Shown: positions 7,910 to 15,726 of the stretch, piece by piece | How positions within the stretch are numbered: the stretch's first letter is position 1 | How the letters are laid out: the number at the start of each line of letters is the position of its first letter | DNA from: Desulfobacteraceae bacterium | Lineage (GTDB): Bacteria > Desulfobacterota > Desulfobacteria > Desulfobacterales > Desulfosarcinaceae | NCBI GenBank assembly: GCA_027068085.1 | Contig: JAMOUQ010000047.1 | Span: forward strand, 1-64,000 | Length of the DNA: 64,000 nt | Direction of reading: 5' to 3' | Translations under genes and position numbers: made by a program | Notes under the pieces: generated by a model | What the model was told of the DNA's origin: nothing | The model's input: only the letters and a program-made list of their open reading frames with translations | Databases searched by the model: none

Positions 7910-9304
7910 ATGGAAACCATTTTGGTGGTCGATGACGAGAAAAATTATCCTCTTATACTGAGTGCCGTCCTTGAAGAAGAGGGCTTCGAGGCCATCGCCG
8001 CCCACAACGGACCGGAGGCCCTCCAGATCCTGGATCAGTCGGATGTGGATCTTGTCCTGACCGACATGCGGATGCCGGAGATGGACGGCATCGAATTGCT
8101 GCAACGTATCAAGGAAAAGGATCCCGACCTGCCCGTCATAATGATGACCGCCCACGGCACGGTGGAAAAAGCCGTGGAGGCCATGCAAAAAGGTGCCTAC
8201 AACTACATTCTAAAGCCCTTCGACAACGAGCAGCTGGTGGTTTACGTGAACAAAGCCATTTCCATGTACAAAATGATCAAGGAAAACCGCCAGTTGCGCA
8301 ACGCCATCGAAACACGTTACAGTTTCGGAAACCTGATTGGCAAGAGCAAGGCCATGCAGGATGTTTTCGACACCATCCGCAAGGTCGCGCCGGCCACGGC
8401 CACGGTGCTGATAGAGGGCGAAAGCGGCACCGGCAAGGAACTGGTGGCCAAGTCGATCCATTTCAACAGTCCCCGCCGGAACAAACCCTTTGTGGCGGTC
8501 AACTGCTCGGCCCTGGCGGAAAACCTGCTCGAAAGTGAACTTTTCGGCCACGAGCGCGGGGCATTTACCGGCGCTGTGGCCCGTAAAAAGGGCCGCTTCG
8601 AGCTGGCAGACGGCGGCACCCTGTTTCTTGACGAAATCGGCGAACTTTCACCGAAGCTGCAGGTCAAACTTTTGCGCGTGCTCCAGGAAAAAGTCATCGA
8701 GCGGGTGGGGGGAATAAAGCCGATTGCAGTTGACCTGCGCCTGATTGCGGCAACCAACAAGTCCCTGAAAAAGGAAATCCGGACCGGCCGGTTCAGGGAG
8801 GATCTTTTCTACAGGCTGAACGTGGTCCACCTGGTTTTGCCGCCATTGCGGGAAAGACTCGAAGACATCCGGCCCCTGGTGGCCCACTTCATTAAAAAAT
8901 ACACGGCGGAACGCAATTCTGAAATCGCCGTCACTCATGTGGACCAGGAAGTCGAAAGGCTGTTTTTCGATTATAACTGGCCGGGAAACGTCCGCGAGCT
9001 GGAAAACGTCATCGAAAGAGCCATGGTGATGTGCCCGGGCAGCGTGATCCAGTTGTCCGATCTGCCGAAAGATTTCCGGGAAAACGTTTACAAGGCCACC
9101 CACCTGCGCCTGGAAAACCTTCCGGCCGACGCCAATCTCTATGAAACCCTGGCTCACGTGGAAAAAAGCCTCATTGTCCAGGCGCTTCAAAAGGCAAACT
9201 GGGTTCAGTCGCACGCCGCCAGGATTCTTGGAATCGGCAAAAGCGGACTTAACCAGAAAATCAAGAAATACGGCCTGGATATCAGGCCTCAGGGCCGCAG
9301 ATAA
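7910..9304 (+). CDS. Sigma54-dependent response regulator (NtrC family)
   Basis: Activates sigma54 promoters on phosphorylation by the kinase just upstream. 464 residues. Receiver domain 1-120 with acidic pocket DDE, phospho-acceptor Asp52 (TDMRMPEMDG) and the conserved Lys in YILKPFD. AAA+ domain at about 145-380 with Walker A GESGTGKE, sigma54-contact loop GAFTGA, Walker B GTLFLDEIGEL and the NWPGNVRELENV sensor II region. C-terminal Fis-type HTH (about 425-460). All motifs look intact. Because it lies divergent to pilMNOPQ, a PilSR-like role is possible but not shown. Confidence 0.95.
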   Translation: METILVVDDEKNYPLILSAVLEEEGFEAIAAHNGPEALQILDQSDVDLVLTDMRMPEMDGIELLQRIKEKDPDLPVIMMTAHGTVEKAVEAMQKGAYNYILKPFDNEQLVVYVNKAISMYKMIKENRQLRNAIETRYSFGNLIGKSKAMQDVFDTIRKVAPATATVLIEGESGTGKELVAKSIHFNSPRRNKPFVAVNCSALAENLLESELFGHERGAFTGAVARKKGRFELADGGTLFLDEIGELSPKLQVKLLRVLQEKVIERVGGIKPIAVDLRLIAATNKSLKKEIRTGRFREDLFYRLNVVHLVLPPLRERLEDIRPLVAHFIKKYTAERNSEIAVTHVDQEVERLFFDYNWPGNVRELENVIERAMVMCPGSVIQLSDLPKDFRENVYKATHLRLENLPADANLYETLAHVEKSLIVQALQKANWVQSHAARILGIGKSGLNQKIKKYGLDIRPQGRR

Positions 9305-9361
9305 AAACCTGCGGGGCCGGCAATATCACAAAACCGGCTGTACCGCGGCGCACCACCGCTT

Positions 9362-10048
9362 TCAGCCGCCGGCCCTCTCCCTGGCCGGTCCGGCATAGAG
9401 GCTTTGGGGATATTTTTCAACCAGCTCCTGAAAAGCTTTCCTGCTTTCATCGGTCTTGCCGGCATACTCATAGAGCCGGCCCATTTGAAAAAGGGCCATA
9501 TCGTCCATCAAATCAGTTTCAGCTTCCCGAACCTGCCGGAAAAAGTTAAGGGCCTTTTCCCATTCCTGTTTCTGTTCCCAGGCATGGCCGAGGCCGCTGA
9601 GGATGATCTGTTTGAAACCGGGATACTGCTCCAGCTGTTTCAGTGATCGCCGATAATGCTCTATGGCGCCGTCGGGCCGACCGGCCTCGAGCAAAAACGC
9701 ACCGTAAAGATAGTCTCCCAGCCTGCCCGCCACGCGGCCGCCGTGATCTTCGACAAGATGTTTGAGATCCTGTTCCACCGCGGCCAGAGCCTCTTCCGGC
9801 CCCTTCTTTACCAAAATGCCGGCATAAGTTTTCTCGATTTTGCTCAAAAGGTCGAAGGCCGCTGCCGACTGTTGCTTGAAATACGCCCTCAGGCCGACCG
9901 CCAGGGCCAATACCAGGAAAAAAGCCACCGCACCGCCGATTACGGCCTTCTTGTTGTTCCGGAAAAATTCGATCATCCGGGCTGAAAAAGTCAAAAATTC
10001 ATCCGGCTCCTTGAGCAAGCGTTTACGATTCACTTTTCTGGCCGCCAT
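9362..10048 (-). CDS. YfgM-like membrane-anchored TPR protein
   Basis: 228 residues: a basic cytoplasmic N-terminus, one membrane span at about 36-52 (VIGGAVAFFLVLALAVGL), then a helical periplasmic domain with several TPR-type repeats (LGDYLYGAFLLEAGRPDGAI, MGRLYEYAGKTDESRKAF). The architecture matches YfgM/TPR_21 proteins, which act as ancillary chaperones at the Sec translocon in other bacteria; that role is only inferred here. The start codon immediately follows the stop of the PfkB kinase, so the two share an operon with the SH3 protein upstream. The C-terminus is glycine-rich and short. Confidence 0.8.
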   Translation of the reverse strand: MAARKVNRKRLLKEPDEFLTFSARMIEFFRNNKKAVIGGAVAFFLVLALAVGLRAYFKQQSAAAFDLLSKIEKTYAGILVKKGPEEALAAVEQDLKHLVEDHGGRVAGRLGDYLYGAFLLEAGRPDGAIEHYRRSLKQLEQYPGFKQIILSGLGHAWEQKQEWEKALNFFRQVREAETDLMDDMALFQMGRLYEYAGKTDESRKAFQELVEKYPQSLYAGPARERAGG

Positions 10049-11053
10049 TTAAATCGTCTCCTTTATTGCTTTCCACCTGTCTTCCGGAATGCTGGCACCC
10101 ATTACCTGGCAGACCTCGAACCCGCAGGCCGCTCCCAGGCGGCCGCAATCCGCAAGCCCCATACCATTTAACAAGCCATACAAAAACCCGGCGGCAAACA
10201 GATCACCGGCGCCGGTGGTATCCACCGCCGTTCCGTCTCCCCGGGCCGGGATTATGTATTTCCGGCTGCCGGCTCGTATCAGGCTGCCCTCGGACCCCAG
10301 CTTCAGGACCGCCAGAGACGCCCGGTCTGCCATGCCGGCCAGAATCTTTTCCCGGTCACGGCAGCCGGTAAGCTCCCGGCCTTCTTCCTCATTGGCAAAA
10401 AGTATATCCACGTGCTCATCGATGAGGGATTCAAAAACATCACGGGCCGAGCCGACAACATTGAAACTGGCCAGATCCAGGCTCACCAGAGCCCCGGCAG
10501 CCTTGGCCCGCTCCATGGCAGCGCTGATGAAATCCCGGTTGAAAACCAGATAGCCTTCGATATGAACGACCGCAGCCGCATCAAAGGGGCAGGGCTCCAG
10601 ATCCCCCGGCTCCGGGGTTGCGGCCGCTCCCAGGCAGGTGAACATGGTTCGCTGGGCATCGGGAGTAATCAGCGACAAGACCCGCCCGGTTGCCTCCAGG
10701 CAGCGGGCCACGGCCGGCAACACCTTGCGTTGTTCAAGTGAGCGCACCAAAAAATCGCCCATTTCACCCTGGCCGCAACGGCCCACAAAGCAGGAACGGC
10801 CCCCCAGCATCCCCACCCCGACGGCGGTGTTGCAGGCCGATCCTCCGGGCACGATCCGGGGAACAGACCCTATTTGGGCAAGCACCTCGTCGATGAACTG
10901 CGGCTCCACATAAAGCATGCCGCCCTTGGGAGCCTGCAGCCGGGCCAGAAAATCGTCATCGGCGTGCGCCAGAATATCGATCAGGGCCGAACCGACACCC
11001 ATGACCATCTTTCTGCCCGCCGGCAATATTTTGAAATCCAAATTTTTCACCAT
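10049..11053 (-). CDS. PfkB-family carbohydrate/nucleoside kinase (adenosine kinase-like)
   Basis: 334-residue ribokinase-fold kinase phosphorylating a sugar or nucleoside hydroxyl with ATP. Family signatures are visible: the N-terminal GGSACNTAVGVGMLGG substrate motif (about residues 70-86) and the C-terminal DTTGAGDLFAAGFLYG with the catalytic Asp and anion hole (about 280-296). The opening MGVGSALIDILAHADD is like adenosine kinase-type members, which are common in Desulfobacterota and alphaproteobacteria. The start overlaps the SH3 gene by seven bases; an ATG 15 codons later is also possible. Substrate cannot be fixed from sequence. Confidence 0.85.
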   Translation of the reverse strand: MVKNLDFKILPAGRKMVMGVGSALIDILAHADDDFLARLQAPKGGMLYVEPQFIDEVLAQIGSVPRIVPGGSACNTAVGVGMLGGRSCFVGRCGQGEMGDFLVRSLEQRKVLPAVARCLEATGRVLSLITPDAQRTMFTCLGAAATPEPGDLEPCPFDAAAVVHIEGYLVFNRDFISAAMERAKAAGALVSLDLASFNVVGSARDVFESLIDEHVDILFANEEEGRELTGCRDREKILAGMADRASLAVLKLGSEGSLIRAGSRKYIIPARGDGTAVDTTGAGDLFAAGFLYGLLNGMGLADCGRLGAACGFEVCQVMGASIPEDRWKAIKETI

Positions 11054-11517
11054 ACCAGAGTCGAATGGATCCAGCCTTGGTCACCGTCAGCATGGCGGAC
11101 ATGCAGCCAGGGGCCCTTTTTTTCCAGCACCCTGAAAGGCACTCCATTGTCCACCCTGAACACCACGTCATACTTTGTCCCCGGCCCGGAGCGCACGTTG
11201 CATTTATCCGCCTTGACCACCACCGTCCGGATCTTGCCCACCAGGGATTTGTGAATCCAGCCCTGGTCACCTTCAAAATCCTTGAACCGATACCAATCGC
11301 CCTTTTTTTCCAGGACCAACAGAGGGTAATAACGCTCCACCTTCCAGAGCACATCGTACCGGGTGCCCGGTCCGCTGCGGATATTGGCGGTGGCCGCAGT
11401 AACCGCATAGCGCTCGGCTGCCAGGCCGCTCGCGGCAGACCCCAGAATCAGTACGGCCGCCAGGAACCATCCTGCCGCCATCAAACAGACTGAATCCTTT
11501 GGCTGTTGCTTTCTCAT
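11047..11517 (-). CDS. Secreted protein with two bacterial SH3 domains
   Basis: 156 residues from ATG 11517; the frame extends three codons further to a TTG. A signal peptide (MRKQQPKDS..., cleavage near GLAAER) precedes two tandem SH3b domains of about 60 residues each. Both carry the same elements: NIRSGPGTRYDV / NVRSGPGTKYDV, a LEKKGxW core, and GDQGWIHKSLV / GDQGWIHSTLV. Such domains usually bind peptidoglycan stem peptides in the periplasm. It is the first gene of an operon with the PfkB kinase and the TPR membrane protein; the functional link is not evident. Confidence 0.82.
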   Translation of the reverse strand: MRKQQPKDSVCLMAAGWFLAAVLILGSAASGLAAERYAVTAATANIRSGPGTRYDVLWKVERYYPLLVLEKKGDWYRFKDFEGDQGWIHKSLVGKIRTVVVKADKCNVRSGPGTKYDVVFRVDNGVPFRVLEKKGPWLHVRHADGDQGWIHSTLVW

Positions 11518-11572
11518 GGTATCCAATCAATGCATCGGGCAAATAATCTTGGGAAAACTTTATCGCCGCATC

Positions 11573-12259
11573 TCAACGCCTGCATGCCGCCACCCTGATC
11601 TTGGCGGCCAGGCCCCGGCCCAGGGCCAGCCTTTTATAGCCCAGGGCCACCACGACCTGACCCTGGCCCTGGTTGGTTATCACGTCGATCTGATCGCCTA
11701 TCCGCAGGCCCATGGTCATCAGGCGCATCTTCGATTTGGCCCCGCCCCTGAACTCTTTGATTAAAAGTCTTTCTCCCGGCTTGGCCGCATCCAGGCTGAG
11801 CGACGCCCGGCGCTCCTTCAGGCAACGGGCACAAATTCCGTATAATTCGAGCCTGTGCTGGAGCATGTGAAAGCCGTAAGACGCGGCCACTTCTGCCTGC
11901 AGTTTTTCGATGGCCTGATTTTCAAACTCGATGATTTTTTTGCACTTGGTGCAAATCATGTGGTCATGGTGCTGTCCCAGATGGCGGTGCTCGTACCTGA
12001 GCTGGCCGTTTTCAAACCGGGCCTGCTGGGCAAAACCGTAACGGCACATCAACCGGAGGGTTTCACGCACGAAATCCAGGTCCAGGCCGTGTCCCTGCTG
12101 CCTTACAAGATGCCACAGTTCATCGGCCGTGACGTGCCGCTCGGTCTGGAGAAAGACTTCCAGCACCTTGAGGCGATCTTCGAAATCGTCGATATGATCG
12201 TCCTGGAACAGTTTGATGAACTGCTCGCGTTCCTGCTTGTGGATGGGGTGCGACAACAT
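11573..12259 (-). CDS. Fur-family regulator fused to a C-terminal FeoA domain
   Basis: 228 residues from ATG 12259, chosen because AAAGGAG sits 8 bases before it. Residues 1-150 are a Fur/Zur/PerR-type repressor: winged helix (HVTADELWHLV ... VRETLRLM), metal-binding HHDHMIC region and two CxxC zinc pairs (Cys103/106 and Cys143/146). Residues about 155-228 are an SH3-like FeoA domain (LSLDAAKPGERLLI, MRLMTMGLRIGDQIDVI, GYKRLALGRGLAAKIRV). FeoA normally is a separate partner of the ferrous transporter FeoB or the C-terminal domain of DtxR-type regulators, so this Fur fusion is unusual. Which metal it senses is not decided by sequence. Confidence 0.88.
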   Translation of the reverse strand: MLSHPIHKQEREQFIKLFQDDHIDDFEDRLKVLEVFLQTERHVTADELWHLVRQQGHGLDLDFVRETLRLMCRYGFAQQARFENGQLRYEHRHLGQHHDHMICTKCKKIIEFENQAIEKLQAEVAASYGFHMLQHRLELYGICARCLKERRASLSLDAAKPGERLLIKEFRGGAKSKMRLMTMGLRIGDQIDVITNQGQGQVVVALGYKRLALGRGLAAKIRVAACRR

Positions 12260-12298
12260 CGGTTGCACTCCTTTCAGGCCCAACGGCTTCAAAACCGG

Positions 12299-12544
12299 CT
12301 AGCGGCTGTGACCGGGCAGATTCCAGGTGGTGCAGCTGCCGCTCGAACAGGTCCTGGTCTGGGTGGAGGCCGCATCCTTGGCTGCCGCGCCGCCGCCCAT
12401 GGCATAGTTGGTCGAGCTCATGATCCTCTCCAGCTGGCTCGAGCCGCACTCAGAGCACTTCATCTCAACCTGTTCATCCTTGTTCATGACCAGGATTTCC
12501 AGGCAATGATTGCATTGCAGGCAACGAAACTCATATATGGGCAC
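12299..12544 (-). CDS. FmdB-type zinc ribbon protein
   Basis: 81 residues. The start is taken as GTG 12544 giving VPIYEFRC, because AGGAGGT lies seven bases upstream and PIYEFRC is the conserved N-terminus of the FmdB/CxxC_CxxC_SSSS family. Zinc ligands Cys8, Cys11 and Cys30, Cys33 are present, followed by a Gly/Ala/Ser/Thr-rich tail with two extra cysteines (TRTCSSGSC). The family is often called a putative regulator, but its function is not firmly known. It lies 39 bases upstream of the Fur-FeoA gene on the same strand and is probably co-transcribed. Confidence 0.85.
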   Translation of the reverse strand: MPIYEFRCLQCNHCLEILVMNKDEQVEMKCSECGSSQLERIMSSTNYAMGGGAAAKDAASTQTRTCSSGSCTTWNLPGHSR

Positions 12545-12895
12545 GAAAACAACCTCCTTTTTTCGGGCATAAACGTCAAACATGTGACTCTATTATTACC
12601 CCGTTCCAAATGTCAAGCAGTGATAAGCCGGCACCGGCTATTGCCGAAGTACCCTGACAGCGCCTCTTTCAATTCCGTGCGGCTCAGATGTTTTTTCTTG
12701 CGCATGCGTTACCCTGGCCCGCCGCATAACCGCTTGATATATATAACAAAACAGGAACAGGGCCTGATTGGGTATCGACCATCATATCAACATGTTATGA
12801 TTTTTCTTGAAGCCGGCTCTGCGAAAAGACTTCCTCCTGCTTTCACAAACAGGATATCATGCAACCCTTGCTTTTGCCGGGTTTGCGTGCGCGCC
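12545..12895. other. Intergenic region between MFS gene and FmdB gene
   Basis: About 350 bases. It contains one possible short gene on the minus strand (12613-12705, separate entry). Otherwise I see no coding frame, terminator or recognised RNA; a short AT-rich patch lies near 12735-12755. Confidence 0.4.
12613..12705 (-). CDS. Possible 30-residue basic micro-protein
   Basis: ATG 12705 to TGA 12613 encodes 30 residues beginning MRKKKHLSRTELKEALSGYF, an amphipathic, basic sequence with third-position GC bias like real genes here. An in-frame TAA lies just before the start. The ribosome-binding site is weak (AGGG at about -8). It may be a real small protein, a remnant of a longer gene, or chance. 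Confidence 0.25.
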   Translation of the reverse strand: MRKKKHLSRTELKEALSGYFGNSRCRLITA

Positions 12896-14110
12896 CTAGA
12901 CAGGCCGGCTGCAAGCGGCTGCGGCCGCGGCCGCCAGGCAAAGGGGAACCGCAACCAGGGCAAAAACGGTTTCGGTGCCAAGATGGGGAAGCCAGCGCAG
13001 CAGCAGGCCGACAGCGGCACTGCCCAGGGCCGAAGCGCCGAGCAACAGGGCGCCCTGGAGGGCGGCGGCAACCCCGCTGTGGGAACGGAAGGCGGTGACC
13101 GAGGATTTCATGCCGACCGGGGCCAGAATCCCAAAGACCGCAGCAAAGAGCCCGGAGACCAGCAAAAAACTCCAGAGCCCGGAAAGCCGGCCTCCGCCCA
13201 GTGCAGCGAAGGCCAGGGCCGCGGCAAGCGCCGCCAGGGCCCCGCAGCGATAGACTTTGATCCCTCCCCGGAGACGGAAAAGCCGGGCCCCGAACCCGCG
13301 ACCGGCAAAAAGACCGATGACGACGACTATGTTGCTCGCTCCGAAGGCGGCCGGTCCCAATCCGTAGCCGTTCATCACGATGTAGGGCGCGGCGGCGAGA
13401 AAGGCTCCCTGAAGGGCAAAAAAGGCGATCACCGGTAAAAGCACCAGGATGAAGGCCGGGGAAGTCAGCATGGCTGCCGTCAGTCCCAGGGTCCGGCCCG
13501 GGTTCAGCCGGTTGCGGGCGTCCGCCGGATGGGTTTCGGGAATCTGGAGCCAGGAAATGATCATAACCGTCAGGGTGAAAAGCGCCAGAAACCAGAAATT
13601 GGCCCGCCAGCCCAGGACGCTTGTCAGCAGGCCGCCAAGCATGGGGGCCGCCACCAGGCAAAGGCCGCCGAGCACTGCCAGCCAGCCGATCAGCGAAATC
13701 ACCTTGAGGTCGGAACAGGCATCGCGCACCATGGCGATCAGGGTGCCCGGAATCATGCTGGCGCCGAAAGCCTGGAGAGCCCGGCCGGCAATCAGAGAAT
13801 TATAGCCGCGGGCAGTGGCGCACACCAGTGAGCCAAGTATGAAAAAGACCATTCCGGACAGCAACACCGGGCGGCGGCCGTAGGCGTCACTGACCATTCC
13901 GGCGATCACGATGCAGGAGGCAAAGACCACGAAATAGACGGTCAGGGTATGGCTCATCAGGGCCCGGTCGATACCCAGCATGCGGCCGATGAGCGGCATG
14001 GCCGGCAGGTAGATCGAAGCCCCGACGCGGATGATCGAGCCGATCAGCAAAACGACGGCGCCAAACAGGAGACCGTCTCCGGCCATGGCGACAGAGTGCG
14101 TCCGGCTCAT
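12896..14110 (-). CDS. MFS transporter, Bcr/CflA drug-resistance type
   Basis: 404 residues from ATG 14110, which overlaps the GH3 stop (ATGA); the longer open frame has no support. About twelve hydrophobic spans. Motifs of the Bcr/CflA (DHA1) branch are seen: YLPAMPLIG after span 1, SDAYGRRPVLLSG in the loop between spans 2 and 3 (motif A), and GRALQAFGASMIPGTLIAMVRDAC (span 4-5). Such proteins export drugs or small metabolites by proton antiport across the inner membrane. As third gene of a tightly coupled operon after a GNAT fusion and a GH3 adenylase, it may export their product; that is inference. Confidence 0.88.
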   Translation of the reverse strand: MSRTHSVAMAGDGLLFGAVVLLIGSIIRVGASIYLPAMPLIGRMLGIDRALMSHTLTVYFVVFASCIVIAGMVSDAYGRRPVLLSGMVFFILGSLVCATARGYNSLIAGRALQAFGASMIPGTLIAMVRDACSDLKVISLIGWLAVLGGLCLVAAPMLGGLLTSVLGWRANFWFLALFTLTVMIISWLQIPETHPADARNRLNPGRTLGLTAAMLTSPAFILVLLPVIAFFALQGAFLAAAPYIVMNGYGLGPAAFGASNIVVVIGLFAGRGFGARLFRLRGGIKVYRCGALAALAAALAFAALGGGRLSGLWSFLLVSGLFAAVFGILAPVGMKSSVTAFRSHSGVAAALQGALLLGASALGSAAVGLLLRWLPHLGTETVFALVAVPLCLAAAAAAACSRPV

Positions 14111-15726
14111 GCCCCTGACTCCGCGAACTCCGCCGCCGGTATTGCGTCTGCAACCAGGGGCAGCTTGATCTGGGCCCGGGAGCGGCCCGGTCCGGTCCGT
14201 TGCCGGTAAAGCTCCTCCTGCCACCCCTGGTCCATCAGTACCACCTGGAGACTGCGCAGCAGCCCCTGATCACGGAAGACCGGGTAGATCAGGGTGTTTT
14301 CCCGGAGCAGCTCTTCCAGCCGTGCTGCCAGCCGAACGGCGGCTGCGGCCGGATCGCTGACCGGCGCACCCGGTTCGAGGCAGATGATGTAGCGGTTGTC
14401 CTTTTGGTCGGGCACCACGCACCAGTGCCGGGCCGGCCGGCCGCAGATCTGTCTTGCAGCCTTTTCCACCAGCGGCACCAAGGCTGCGGCAGCCACCTTC
14501 TCGCCGCACAGATTGAGCTGCTCGCCGCTTTTCTGCTCGAAAACGATCTCCGGGGCCGAACCGACAAAACCCTCTACCCGGACGATATCGCCGATATCGT
14601 AGCGGTAAAGTCCGGCGTAGTTGGTGATCAAAAGCTCGTAGCTGCGGCCCTCTTCCACCTGGTGGGCCAGCCGGATACGGCCGCTTTGCGGGTCCCGGAA
14701 CTCGTAGAAACCGGCATAGATGGTCAGCGGCCCGGCGGCGCGGCCCGGTTCCAGGGGAAGGTTGAACTTGCCCTCGGTGGCGCCGTAGCCGACATCGAAG
14801 AATTCGACCCCGGCAGACAGCCAGGGGCGCAGGCTTTCCAGATAGCGGCCCACCGAGCCCGCCAGCCAGCAGCTTACCACCTTCAGTTCCGGCCAGTAGA
14901 CCTCGGGCCGGAAGGCTCCGAGCCGCTTTGCGGCGCGGCGCAGTTGCGCGGCCCGCTCAGGATCGGGGCGCAGTTGGGCCTGCAGCCGGTCTGCCGTTGC
15001 GGCCGGCAAATCTTCCGGTGCTTCCAGCGAGCCCCGTTCGATACCGCGAATCAGACGGTCGGCATGCTCCCGGGCGGTTTCCAGCAGCTGGGCCAGGCGG
15101 GCGGCGTTGTTGCAGGAGATCAGCCGGACATCCTCGGCCACGGCAAAACGCATCAACAGGTAATCACCGGACCCGCCGTAGTCCAGGTCGAGGATCGCCG
15201 GCGGAAAGGCGACCCGGCGCCGGAGCTGCTCCGCAGCGGTGGCCAGGGCAATGCCCGAGGCGCTGCCATAGGCAATGCCTGCTTCGGTATGGCCCTCGAC
15301 GGCATGGTTGACCAGCGGCAGCAGCTTGCCCTGCCGGATTTCCGGCACCCGGGCCTGGATGGCCTCGATCCTGAGCCGGGTGGTCAGCGCCTTGAGCCGG
15401 CGTCCGGTCTCGGATTCGGGCACGATCTTGAGTTTGCCGGTGGTGCCGCTGGTGCAGACGAAATAGGGCGGCCGGCCTTCAAACAGGATGTCGGTTTCAC
15501 CCTTTTGCAGGCGTTCTGCGTAACCCTGGTAATCTTTCCAGGTGGAAACCGGCAGCCGCTGCCGGAAAGACCGGCTGTCGCCGATGGTGGCAAAATCGTA
15601 ACGCCGGCCGATATCGGTGGCCGCGGCGCGCTTGAGGATGTCCTTCAGGACTTCCTCCTGGACTTCCGCGCAGCGCCGGCAAAGCTTTTTGAACTCGTCC
15701 GGCCGCCGGGGCAGGGTACTTATCAT
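14107..15726 (-). CDS. GH3 (auxin-responsive promoter) family acyl-adenylase
   Basis: 539-residue member of the ANL-type GH3 family. In plants GH3 enzymes adenylate a carboxylic acid hormone and couple it to an amino acid; bacterial members are mostly uncharacterised. ATP-loop CTSGTTGKLKIVP lies at about residues 90-102, the FFDVGYGATEG adenine/ribose motif at about 335-345, and YELLITNYAGLYRYDIGDIVRVEGF (about 382-406) is the strongly conserved GH3 block. The start follows AAGGAG and overlaps the upstream stop (ATGA 15726-15723); the stop overlaps the MFS start in the same way. Substrates unknown. Confidence 0.88.
   Translation of the reverse strand: MISTLPRRPDEFKKLCRRCAEVQEEVLKDILKRAAATDIGRRYDFATIGDSRSFRQRLPVSTWKDYQGYAERLQKGETDILFEGRPPYFVCTSGTTGKLKIVPESETGRRLKALTTRLRIEAIQARVPEIRQGKLLPLVNHAVEGHTEAGIAYGSASGIALATAAEQLRRRVAFPPAILDLDYGGSGDYLLMRFAVAEDVRLISCNNAARLAQLLETAREHADRLIRGIERGSLEAPEDLPAATADRLQAQLRPDPERAAQLRRAAKRLGAFRPEVYWPELKVVSCWLAGSVGRYLESLRPWLSAGVEFFDVGYGATEGKFNLPLEPGRAAGPLTIYAGFYEFRDPQSGRIRLAHQVEEGRSYELLITNYAGLYRYDIGDIVRVEGFVGSAPEIVFEQKSGEQLNLCGEKVAAAALVPLVEKAARQICGRPARHWCVVPDQKDNRYIICLEPGAPVSDPAAAAVRLAARLEELLRENTLIYPVFRDQGLLRSLQVVLMDQGWQEELYRQRTGPGRSRAQIKLPLVADAIPAAEFAESGA

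Noticed and set aside
11855-13438. Long plus-strand open frame over the Fur-FeoA, FmdB and MFS genes
   Set aside because: It spans several unrelated genes on the opposite strand and the intergenic gap, with no domain; an antisense artefact of GC bias.
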